Assembly: GCA_036489395.1 (NCBI GenBank)
Contig: DASXFW010000390.1
Location: 1-32,011, forward strand
Direction of reading: 5' to 3'
Length of the DNA: 32,011 bases
DNA from: JASHVB01 sp036489395
Lineage (GTDB): Bacteria > Pseudomonadota > Alphaproteobacteria > Acetobacterales > Acetobacteraceae
Positions 14,772 through 21,314 of this stretch are shown piece after piece (position 1 is the first letter of the stretch; the number at the start of each line of letters is the position of its first letter). The position numbers and the translations under genes are program-made. The notes beneath the pieces are model-generated. The model searched no databases. It was given only the letters and a program-made list of their open reading frames with translations, and was not told the DNA's origin.

Positions 14772-15041
14772 TCAGACCGCCTTCTTCAACGTCGGCGAGG
14801 CCTTGAACCGCACGGTCTTGCCGGCCTTGACCTTGATCGACTCGCCGGTGCGCGGATTGAGACCCTTGCGGGCCTTGGTCTTGCGCACGGTGAACGTGCC
14901 GAAGCTCGGCAGAGTGAATTTGCCGGACTTTTTCAGCTCCTTGACGATGGCGTCCATCAGCGCACCCGCCGTGCGGGTGGCGGCGGCGCCGGTCAGCTCT
15001 GCTGAGTCCTGGATCACCTGGGCGAGGAAGGCTTTAGACAT
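14772..15041 (-). CDS. hup: HU-family DNA-binding protein
   Basis: HU is a small dimeric nucleoid protein that bends DNA. The 89-residue product has the normal length; the N-terminal helical dimerisation part is residues 1-44, followed by LPSFGTFTVRKTKARKGLNP, where the family has GFGTF-R-R-AR-G-NP. The DNA-inserting arm is at about residues 52-74 with NPRTGE, including the key Pro63, and the C-terminal helix is basic (ASPTLKKAV). The ATG at 15041 follows a strong AAGGAG by six bases. Upstream starts at 15128 would add an unlikely Arg-rich leader. A hairpin terminator follows (14721-14751). Confidence 0.95.
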   Translation of the reverse strand: MSKAFLAQVIQDSAELTGAAATRTAGALMDAIVKELKKSGKFTLPSFGTFTVRKTKARKGLNPRTGESIKVKAGKTVRFKASPTLKKAV

Positions 15042-15212
15042 GTTCTCTCCTTTTTTGATTCGCGGCGTAGGTGACGCAACGTCCTGAACCGTACCCCGGC
15101 CCCGGCGTCGCAATGCGACTGGCCGCAAGGTCTGGCGAAACGCCGTGTCGTTGCAGGATTGTTAGCCGCCCCACCCTGATTCCGCCAGCCCCTTGTGAAC
15201 GTCTGTTTGGCT

Positions 15213-15221
15213 TTATCCACA
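15213..15221 (+). promoter_or_regulatory. Single DnaA-box match
   Basis: TTATCCACA matches the consensus DnaA box exactly. It is alone: I see no cluster of boxes or AT-rich unwinding region, so an origin is not supported. It is 172 bases upstream of the HU start and may be chance. Confidence 0.25.
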
Positions 15222-15457
15222 GGCTGTCGTGGCGACTCGATGCCGACCTAACGACGACTGCCCACCGTTCGCAAACAGACCCTATTCCGCGGCATGATGC
15301 AAGATGTTTCGCTTCAGGCGCGAACCACGCCGTGCATCGGACGCAGAGCCGGCTGGCGCTTTCGGCACCGGGCGCGCCGCGGTGTGCTCCCGCGATGCAA
15401 TTCTTATCGATGCGAACTAAGGGCTTGCAATTTGGAAAGCCGTTGCTTAGGCGTCAT

Positions 15458-15494
15458 GGCCGGTCCCCGCCGCGCTACGCGGCGGGGACCGGCC
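15458..15494 (-). terminator. Strong hairpin downstream of aldehyde dehydrogenase
   Basis: GGCCGGTCCCCGCCGCG (15458-15474) pairs perfectly with CGCGGCGGGGACCGGCC (15478-15494), a 17-bp stem with a three-base loop. It lies 20 bases past the stop at 15515. No U-tract follows on the minus strand, so it may stop polymerase weakly or protect the mRNA 3' end rather than act as a classical terminator. Confidence 0.55.
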
Positions 15495-15514
15495 GGCCCG
15501 ACAGACGCGCGCAT

Positions 15515-16948
15515 TTACAGTCCGGCCTGCGATACGAACTTGGTATTGAGGTACGACTCGATCGCCTCCAGACCGCCCTCGGACCCGAAACCCGAATCCT
15601 TCACACCGCCGAACGGCACCTCCGGCAGCGCCAGGCCATGGTGATTGATCGACATCATTCCCGCCTCCACCGCCGCGGCGATCGCCGTCGCGGTCTTCGC
15701 CGAGCGGGTGAAGGCATAGGATGCCAGCCCGTACGGCAGGCGATTGGCCTCCGTCACTACGTCGTCAAACGCCTGGAATGGCGAGATAATTGCCAGCGGA
15801 CCGAACGGTTCCTCATGCATCACGCGCGCGTCCTTCGGCACGTCGGTCAGCACCGTCGGTTCGAAGAAATTACCCTTGTTGCCGATCCGGCTGCCGCCGG
15901 TCTGCAGCTTCGCGCCGCGCTGCGTCGCATCGCCGATGAAGCCCTCCATCGCCGCGACCCGCCGCGTGTTGGCGAGCGGTCCCATGGTGGTGCCGCTCTC
16001 CAGCCCGCTGCCGACCTTCACCTTCTTTGCATAGCTGACAAATTGCTCGACAAAATTGTCGTACACCTTCTCCTGCACCAGGAAGCGCGTCGGTGAGATA
16101 CACACCTGTCCGGCGTTGCGGAACTTGCTGCCGGCCAGGATGCGGCTGGCCACGTCAACGTCGGCGTCGTCGAACACGATGGCCGGTGCGTGACCGCCCA
16201 ACTCCATCGTCATGCGCTTCATATGCAAGCCGGCGAGCGCCGCCAGGTGCTTGCCCACGGCGGTAGAGCCGGTGAACGACATCTTGCGGATGATCGGGTG
16301 CGGGATGAGGTATTCGGAAATCTCCGCCGGCACGCCATAGACCAGATTCACCACGCCGGCGGGTACGCCGGCATCGACGAAGCAGCGGATCAGTTCGGCG
16401 GGCGAGGCCGGCGTTTCCTCCGGCGCCTTGACGATGATGGAACATCCGGCCGCCAGCGCCGCGGACAATTTGCGCACCACCTGGTTGATCGGGAAGTTCC
16501 AGGGCGTGAAGGCCGCAACCGGGCCGACCGGCTCCTTGATCACCAACTGATAGACGCCCTCGGCGCGCGCGGGGATCACGCGGCCATAGGCGCGGCGCGC
16601 TTCCTCGGCGAACCAGTCTATGACATCTGCGCCCGCCAGCGTTTCGCCCTTCGCCTCCACCAGCGGCTTGCCCTGCTCCATCGTCATGATGCGGGCGATA
16701 TCATCGGCACGCGTACGCAACAGATCGGCGGCCTTGCGCATCAGCTTCGAACGATCATAGGCGGATACTTTGCGCCAGACGTGGAAGCCCTTTTCTGCGG
16801 CTTCCAGCGCGCGATCCAGGTCGGCGCGATCGGCGTGCGCCACCGTGCCGACGGTATCCCCGGTCGCGGGATTGATAACCGTCAGCGTTCGCCCGGCGGC
16901 GGCGGGAGTCCATTGGCCGTCGATCAGCAATGAGACGTTCGGATACAT
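15515..16948 (-). CDS. NAD(P)-dependent aldehyde dehydrogenase, SSADH-like
   Basis: The 477-residue enzyme oxidises an aldehyde to the acid. Catalytic Cys283 lies in FRNAGQVCISPTRF, the general base Glu249 in MELGGHAP; the oxyanion Asn is in TPWNFP (148-153), the cofactor-binding Lys174 in IIVKAPEETP and the FTGSTAVGK loop at 225-233. The C-terminus has LPEVPFGGVKDSGFGSEGG. The overall pattern is closest to the succinate-semialdehyde / aldehyde dehydrogenase group (GabD/Sad), but substrate cannot be fixed. The ATG at 16948 is preferred because GGAGGG precedes it and the sequence MYPNVSLLIDGQW is the usual family start. No partner transaminase is near. Its stop is followed by the hairpin at 15458-15494. 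Confidence 0.95.
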   Translation of the reverse strand: MYPNVSLLIDGQWTPAAAGRTLTVINPATGDTVGTVAHADRADLDRALEAAEKGFHVWRKVSAYDRSKLMRKAADLLRTRADDIARIMTMEQGKPLVEAKGETLAGADVIDWFAEEARRAYGRVIPARAEGVYQLVIKEPVGPVAAFTPWNFPINQVVRKLSAALAAGCSIIVKAPEETPASPAELIRCFVDAGVPAGVVNLVYGVPAEISEYLIPHPIIRKMSFTGSTAVGKHLAALAGLHMKRMTMELGGHAPAIVFDDADVDVASRILAGSKFRNAGQVCISPTRFLVQEKVYDNFVEQFVSYAKKVKVGSGLESGTTMGPLANTRRVAAMEGFIGDATQRGAKLQTGGSRIGNKGNFFEPTVLTDVPKDARVMHEEPFGPLAIISPFQAFDDVVTEANRLPYGLASYAFTRSAKTATAIAAAVEAGMMSINHHGLALPEVPFGGVKDSGFGSEGGLEAIESYLNTKFVSQAGL

Positions 16949-16971
16949 GTGCTCTGCCCTCCATGCCACGC

Positions 16972-16999
16972 GAGAGCGTGCGGTCTAGCGCACGCTCTC
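16972..16999 (-). terminator. Hairpin between the glycine-zipper and ALDH genes
   Basis: GAGAGCGTGCG (16972-16982) pairs with CGCACGCTCTC (16989-16999), an 11-bp stem with a six-base loop. It lies after the glycine-zipper gene stop (17048) and just upstream of the aldehyde dehydrogenase ribosome-binding site. No U-tract is seen on either side. Confidence 0.4.
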
Positions 17000-17047
17000 C
17001 TGGCAGGAAACCGGGCAGGCTGCGGTTGGTTCGCTCAGTTCCGTCGT

Positions 17048-17332
17048 TCAGTAGCCGGGAGGCGCATAGGCCGGCGCCGGGTAATAGGCTGGCGGCGGTG
17101 CGTAAGCGACCGGCGGAGGCGCATAATAAGGCTGCTGCGATGCCACGATGGCACCGCCCACCAGGGCGCCGACTCCCAGGCCGATCAGCGCGCCGGCCGC
17201 GGCGCCGCCGCCATCGTGATGATAGTAGTGGCCGCGGTGCCAATCATGATGCCAATCCGCGTTGGCCGCCGGCGCGGCGACCAGCCCAAGCGCGGCAACC
17301 GCGGCGATCAGCGTACAGGTTCCGGTTCGCAT
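17048..17332 (-). CDS. Secreted His-rich glycine-zipper protein
   Basis: I do not recognise a named family. The 94-residue product has a Sec signal peptide (TLIAAVAALGLVAAPAANA, cleavage near residue 25), a His/Trp/Tyr/Asp-rich stretch (DWHHDWHRGHYYHHDGGG), a glycine-zipper segment of small residues (GALIGLGVGALVGGAIV, about residues 48-64) and a Pro/Tyr/Ala-rich tail with repeated YAPPP-type units ending in PPGY. The zipper may insert in or associate with a membrane, and the His cluster could bind metal; both are guesses from composition. AAGGA precedes the ATG. It is probably monocistronic, ahead of the aldehyde dehydrogenase gene on the same strand. Confidence 0.82.
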   Translation of the reverse strand: MRTGTCTLIAAVAALGLVAAPAANADWHHDWHRGHYYHHDGGGAAAGALIGLGVGALVGGAIVASQQPYYAPPPVAYAPPPAYYPAPAYAPPGY

Positions 17333-17447
17333 GGCTTTTGTCCTTCACGTTCTGGTTCCTGCATGTCAGGTGGGGGCCGGCGGTGACGGGAATGCGGCAG
17401 CCGCGTGGTATGATGGCGGCGTCGGTTTCACGTCATTGCGGCCGCCC

Positions 17448-17540
17448 TGTCATTGCCAGGCCGCCTGACCAGGCAATCCCCTTCGTGGTCCGCGGCAGAC
17501 CCGTCACGACCGAGGTTGCTGCGTTGCTTCGCGCCTCGTG
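17448..17540. repeat. Family A repeat, degenerate copy
   Basis: TGTCATTGCCAGGCCGCCTG with inner CAGGCAATCCCCTTCGTGG, then CGTCACGACCGAGGTTGCT and GCTTCGCGCCTCGTGAG recall both halves of family A with several mismatches. A fragment CGTCATTGCGGCC precedes it at 17431. It lies in the 289-base gap between livF and the glycine-zipper gene. Confidence 0.6.
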
Positions 17541-17550
17541 AGAAACCAAC

Positions 17551-17582
17551 CCGTCATGGCCGCCTTCAGCCGGCCATGACGG
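17551..17582 (-). terminator. Hairpin downstream of livF
   Basis: CCGTCATGGCCG (17551-17562) pairs with CGGCCATGACGG (17571-17582), a perfect 12-bp stem and eight-base loop, 40 bases past the livF stop. On the minus strand it is followed by GTTGGTTTCTC, a weak T-rich tail. It probably ends the liv operon transcript. Confidence 0.55.
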
Positions 17583-17621
17583 GGAGCGCCGCGCCTCAGC
17601 CCGTCTCGTCCAGGGGGATGA

Positions 17622-18362
17622 TCATCGCGTGTACAGCCAGCGGCTCACCAGCGTTTCCACGTCGTCGGTGAAGTCCGTGCGTGGACCCTCGGTCAGCAGA
17701 CTTCCTGTGCGCATCACATAAACATAATCCGCGATGCCGAGCGCGCCGACGATGTTCTGGTCCACCAGCAGGATCGCCTTGCCGTCGCGCGCCAGACCGG
17801 CGATCAGCGCGTAGATCTGCGCGGCGATGCGCGGCTCGATGCTGGCGGTCGGTTCGTCGATCAGCATGACGCGCGGGTTCGTCAGCAGTGCCCGGGCGAT
17901 CTCCAACTGGCGCTGCTGGCCGCCGGACAGTGTGCCCGCGGCCTGGCGGCGACGCTCGCTCAAGATGGGAAACTGCGCGTAGGCGCGATCGATCCGCTGC
18001 CGTGCCAGCGCACGGTCCTTGCGAAACGACCAGGTGCCCAGGCGCAGGTTCACCTCGACCGACAGGAACGGGAACAGGCTCGGCCGCTGCGGCAGGTAGG
18101 TCACGCCGAGGGCGCCCATGCGATGCGCGGCGATGCCGTGCAGCGAGGCATCTCCCAACATCATCTCGCCTGACAGCGCCGGCAGGAATCCGAACAACAC
18201 CTTCAGCAGCGTCGATTTGCCGGTGCCGTTGGGCCCCAGCACGCAGCGCACCTGGCCGGGCAACACATCGACCGACATGCCGTTCAGGATGTGGATGCCC
18301 GGCAGGTAACCGGCCACCAGGTTGCGCGCGGTCAGCAGGGGTGTGGCGTCAGACACCGGCAT
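17622..18362 (-). CDS. livF: Liv-type ABC transporter ATPase LivF
   Basis: One of two ATPases of the branched-chain amino acid (HAAT) importer. The 246-residue protein has Walker A GPNGTGKST (residues 43-51), the Q-loop region TYLPQRPSLFPFLSVEVNL, signature LSGGQQRQLE (145-154) and Walker B VMLIDEPTASIEP (165-177). The last is slightly unusual, since LivF normally has DEPSLGLSP. The C-terminus is short as in LivF. Its start overlaps the end of livG by 14 bases, so the pair is translationally coupled. It is the final gene of the operon. Confidence 0.95.
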   Translation of the reverse strand: MPVSDATPLLTARNLVAGYLPGIHILNGMSVDVLPGQVRCVLGPNGTGKSTLLKVLFGFLPALSGEMMLGDASLHGIAAHRMGALGVTYLPQRPSLFPFLSVEVNLRLGTWSFRKDRALARQRIDRAYAQFPILSERRRQAAGTLSGGQQRQLEIARALLTNPRVMLIDEPTASIEPRIAAQIYALIAGLARDGKAILLVDQNIVGALGIADYVYVMRTGSLLTEGPRTDFTDDVETLVSRWLYTR

Positions 18363-19065
18363 AGGCGCGCAGCACCTCCTGGTTGTCGCGCACCTCGGCC
18401 ACCGTGCCGTCGGCGATCTTCTCGCCGCGCGACATCACGACCATGCGGTGCACCAGGCGTTGCAGCGCCTGGATGTCGTGATCGACGATGACGAAGGTGC
18501 GGCCCTGGGCGTGGAGTTTCCGCACCAGCACGATGATCTCGTCGCGCAGGAACGGGTTCACGCCGGCGAACGGCTCGTCCAGGAACAAGATGTCGGGGTC
18601 GAGCATCAGCGCGCGGCCCAGCTCCAGCAGCTTCTGCTGGCCGCCCGACAGGTTCTTCGCCGGCAGCTTTTCCAGTGCCGCCAGGCCGAGGAATTCCAGG
18701 TGCAGGCGCGCGGTGCGCGTCGCGTCGGCGCGGTGCGAATGGGGGCGCGCGAGGCCCGGCACCAGCATGTTCTCCAGCACCGACATGCGGCCGAACAACT
18801 GGGTGATCTGGAAGGTGCGGCCGACGCGCAGCGCCGCGAACGCACTGGCGGCCAATCCGTCGGCGCGCCGGCCGCGCACGTGGATCTGTCCGCCGGCCGG
18901 CTTCAGGTGGCCGGTGAGCATGTTGATCGTCGTGGTCTTGCCGGAGCCGTTCGGGCCGATCAGCCCGACAAGTTCGCCGGACTGTACGGCAAGTTGCAGG
19001 CTGCGCACGGCGACGATGCCGCCGAAGCGTTTGGTCAGATCGCGTGCCTCGATCAGCGCGGTCAT
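18349..19065 (-). CDS. livG: Liv-type ABC transporter ATPase LivG
   Basis: The second ATPase of the importer, 238 residues. Walker A is GPNGSGKTT (37-45), the segment VGRTFQITQLFGRMSVLENM is the typical LivG Q-loop region, the signature is LSGGQQKLLE (139-148) and Walker B ILFLDEPFAGVNP (159-171). The start ATG at 19065 overlaps the livM stop by four bases. The frame remains open far upstream, but that part is only the antisense-free read-through of livM in another frame. Confidence 0.96.
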   Translation of the reverse strand: MTALIEARDLTKRFGGIVAVRSLQLAVQSGELVGLIGPNGSGKTTTINMLTGHLKPAGGQIHVRGRRADGLAASAFAALRVGRTFQITQLFGRMSVLENMLVPGLARPHSHRADATRTARLHLEFLGLAALEKLPAKNLSGGQQKLLELGRALMLDPDILFLDEPFAGVNPFLRDEIIVLVRKLHAQGRTFVIVDHDIQALQRLVHRMVVMSRGEKIADGTVAEVRDNQEVLRAYAGV

Positions 19066-20021
19066 TCGCCGGCCTCGCGAGGCACCGCACGCAGGCGGCG
19101 CAGCAGGTCCAGGCGGCCGATCTGCTGCCATGCCAGCGCAAGCAAGCCGTTGCGGGCGAAGCGCATGGTCAGCAGCAGCAGCGCGCCGAACAACACGAGG
19201 CGCCATTGGCCGTAGCTGCGCAGTGCCTCGACGAGGAATTCGAGGCCGAGTGCGCCGATGGTCGCGGCGATGATGCTTTCGGCGCCGCCGATGACCGCCA
19301 TGGCGACCACCAGGCCCATCTGATCCACCGAGCCGATATCCGGTGTCAGAATGCCGACGTAATGGCCAAAGAAGCCGCCGCCCAGGCCGGCGAAGGCGCT
19401 GGAGATGGCGAACGCGAGCACGCGGAAGCGCACCACTTTCACGCCGGAGGCGGCTGCCGCGTCCTCGTTCTCGCGGATGGCGCGAAAGAACAGGCCCCAG
19501 CGCGATGTTACCAGTTTCAACATGATCGCGAGGGATGCCGCCAGCAGGATCACGCCCAGGTAGTAGTATGGAATATCGGTGCGGCCATGGAACAGCGGTT
19601 CCACTTCCAGGCCGCCGGAACCGCCGGTGATCTCGGTTTCCGACACGAAGACGATGCGCAGGACTTCGGAAAAGGCGACGGTGAACAGGGCGAGGTAGGG
19701 GCCTCGCATGCGCAGGCCGACGAAGCCGACGCCGCTGCCGACGATGCCGCACATCGCGGCGCCGGCGGCGACGCCCAGCGGTACGGGAATGCCGAGCCAT
19801 TTCACCAGCAGTCCGGACGTGTAGGCGCCGAGCGAAACGAACGCCATGTGGCCGAAGGAGAACTGTCCGGCGTAACCGGCGAGCAAGGCCCAGCTCGCGG
19901 CGACGATCGCGTAGAACATCGCCAGCACGCCGACGCTGAGCCAGTAGCCGTTGACCATGATGGGAAAGCCGAGCACCGCGGCGGCCAGAACCGCCGCGCC
20001 GCACCATGTCAGCGCCCGCAC
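19062..20021 (-). CDS. livM: Liv-type ABC transporter permease LivM
   Basis: Inner-membrane subunit of the importer, 319 residues with eight to ten hydrophobic segments. The conserved regions are NLLAGYAGQFSFGHMAFV-like (here ALLAGYAGQFSFGHMAF), GLRMRGPYLALFTVAFSE, TGGSGGL and FRAIRENEDAAAASGV, the cytoplasmic loop that contacts the ATPases. The start is a GTG at 20021; a stop codon lies a few codons upstream, so no longer start exists. It overlaps livG by four bases. A family B repeat separates it from livH. Confidence 0.94.
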   Translation of the reverse strand: MRALTWCGAAVLAAAVLGFPIMVNGYWLSVGVLAMFYAIVAASWALLAGYAGQFSFGHMAFVSLGAYTSGLLVKWLGIPVPLGVAAGAAMCGIVGSGVGFVGLRMRGPYLALFTVAFSEVLRIVFVSETEITGGSGGLEVEPLFHGRTDIPYYYLGVILLAASLAIMLKLVTSRWGLFFRAIRENEDAAAASGVKVVRFRVLAFAISSAFAGLGGGFFGHYVGILTPDIGSVDQMGLVVAMAVIGGAESIIAATIGALGLEFLVEALRSYGQWRLVLFGALLLLTMRFARNGLLALAWQQIGRLDLLRRLRAVPREAGE

Positions 20022-20051
20022 GCGCTATGGCTCCGACATGTCGCTGCGATT

Positions 20052-20176
20052 CTCCCCTCCCCTTGTGGGAGGGGTTGGGGGAGGGGTGCGTGCTGCGCGA
20101 CGGCCGGCGGATGTAGGGACCCCTCCCCCTGACCCCCTCCCTCAAGGGGAGGGGGGAGTCCTTTCTCGCAATGACA
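20052..20176. repeat. Family B repeat with family A end, livH-livM gap
   Basis: The left arm 20052-20087 (CTCCCCTCCCCTTGTGGGAG..., GGGGGAGGGGT) pairs with 20119-20158 (ACCCCTCCCCCTGACCCCCT..., ending GGGGGGAG). It is followed by TCTCGCAATGACA (20164-20176), which is the right terminus of family A. The element fills most of the 174-base gap between livH and livM within the operon. Confidence 0.85.
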
Positions 20177-20195
20177 GCACGTCCGGACCACGCCG

Positions 20196-21098
20196 CTACT
20201 CCATTGCCGCGTGGGCGCGGCCGAACAAGCCGGTGGGGCGCAGCAGCAGCACCGCCATCAGGATCACCAGGCTGAACGCCTGGGCGTAAGTAAGGCTTCG
20301 GCTGGGATCGGGGAACAAGGCGACGAACATCGATTCCGACACGCCGATCATCAGGCCGGCGAGGATCGATCCCGCCACCGAGCCCATGCCGCCGAGCACG
20401 ACGATCGCGAACGCCTGGGTGTCGGGCATCAGCCCCATGGACGGCGACAGCGAATAGATCGGTCCGACCAGTGCGCCGGCGCCGCCGGCCAGTGCTCCGC
20501 CGAGGCCGAACGCGAGCATGTAGAACCGCTGGTCGTCGATACCGACGATCGCCGCGGATTCGCGGGATTGGCTGACCGCGTTCAGCGCCTCGCCCCAGGG
20601 CGTGCGGTTCATGAACCAGATGAGGCCGATCAGCATGGCGATGCCCGCGCCGCCGGCGAATACGCGGTCCCAGGTCATGATCAGCGGGCCGATGACCAAC
20701 GCGCCGGACCAGAACGACGGCGGGCGCAGCGGGTACGGGCCGAAGACGATCAGCGCGATGTTGCGCAGGAAGATCGAGATGCCGAAGGTCACCAGGATGC
20801 CGTAGTCGCTCTTGCGTTCCGTCGTGGGGCTGTAGAGCGGGGTCAGCAGCGTGCGTTCGATCGCCACGGACAGCGCGAAGGACAGCAGCATGGCGACCGC
20901 GACGGCGGGCAGCGGCGGAATGCCGAGCAGGGCGATGACGAAGTACGAAAAGTAGCCGCCCATCATGTAGATTTCGCCGTGGGCGAAGTTGACGATCTTC
21001 AGGATGGAGAAGATCACCGTCAGCCCGGCGGCGATCACGGCGTAGATGATGCCGATGGTGAGCCCGTTGAGGGCCTGGATCAGCAGGTAGTCGGTCAT
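20196..21098 (-). CDS. livH: Liv-type ABC transporter permease LivH
   Basis: Inner-membrane permease partner of LivM, 300 residues with about eight membrane helices. Diagnostic segments are QALNGLTIGIIYAVIAAGLT near the N-terminus, IVNFAHGEIYMMGGYFSYF, the cytoplasmic loop SQSRESAAIVGIDDQRFYML and LGGMGSVAGSILAGLMIGV. The ATG at 21098 gives the usual LivH start (MTDYLLIQ); the frame stays open 15 codons upstream only because of the family A repeat. It is separated from the binding-protein gene upstream by 216 bases of repeats, and from livM by 174. Confidence 0.95.
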   Translation of the reverse strand: MTDYLLIQALNGLTIGIIYAVIAAGLTVIFSILKIVNFAHGEIYMMGGYFSYFVIALLGIPPLPAVAVAMLLSFALSVAIERTLLTPLYSPTTERKSDYGILVTFGISIFLRNIALIVFGPYPLRPPSFWSGALVIGPLIMTWDRVFAGGAGIAMLIGLIWFMNRTPWGEALNAVSQSRESAAIVGIDDQRFYMLAFGLGGALAGGAGALVGPIYSLSPSMGLMPDTQAFAIVVLGGMGSVAGSILAGLMIGVSESMFVALFPDPSRSLTYAQAFSLVILMAVLLLRPTGLFGRAHAAME

Positions 21099-21118
21099 CG
21101 GCGAACTGGTGTGCCGTG

Positions 21119-21203
21119 TGTCATTGCGAGCGCAGCGAAGCAATCTCCCGCGGACAAGGCGGAATCACGCGCGGGAGATTGCTTCGCTGCGCTCGCAATG
21201 ACA
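21119..21203. repeat. Family A repeat, near-perfect copy in liv operon
   Basis: TGTCATTGCGAGCGCAGCGA... (21119-21152) and its exact 34-base inverse (21170-21203) enclose a 17-base loop. It lies between the binding-protein gene and livH, and would form a very stable stem in the operon mRNA. The tandem array at 21198-21277 starts inside its right terminus. Confidence 0.9.
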
Positions 21204-21277
21204 GGAGGCAGGGCGCCGGCCATGACAGGAGGCAGGGCGCTCGCCATGACAGGAGGCAGGGCGCTCGCCATGACAGG
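21198..21277. repeat. 24-bp tandem repeat, three units
   Basis: ATGACAGGAGGCAGGGCGCC (plus GGCC) at 21198-21221 is followed by two identical 24-base units at 21222-21245 and 21246-21269 (ATGACAGGAGGCAGGGCGCT plus CGCC) and a partial ATGACAGG. The unit begins with the last six bases of the neighbouring family A repeat. It is not coding; the binding-protein gene ends at 21315. Confidence 0.9.
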
Positions 21278-21314
21278 TGGTGGACGCCGTCGCCTCGACC
21301 GTGGAATCACGAGC

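Larger units (their letters stand above)
15042..15514. other. Gene-free gap of about 470 bases between HU and ALDH
   Basis: No open frame here looks coding. The gap carries the HU promoter region, a perfect DnaA-box 9-mer TTATCCACA at 15213-15221, and a 17-bp hairpin (15458-15494) just after the aldehyde dehydrogenase stop. It is the longest gap without any A or B repeat. I could not identify a convincing -35/-10 pair for HU by eye. Confidence 0.6.

Noticed and set aside
15042..15514. Possible replication origin suggested by a DnaA box near HU
   Set aside because: Only one box, no AT-rich unwinding region, and no dnaA, dnaN or parAB genes are present.
21198..21277. Possible CRISPR-like array from the 24-bp units
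   Set aside because: Units are directly adjacent with no spacers, only three copies, and no cas genes are nearby.
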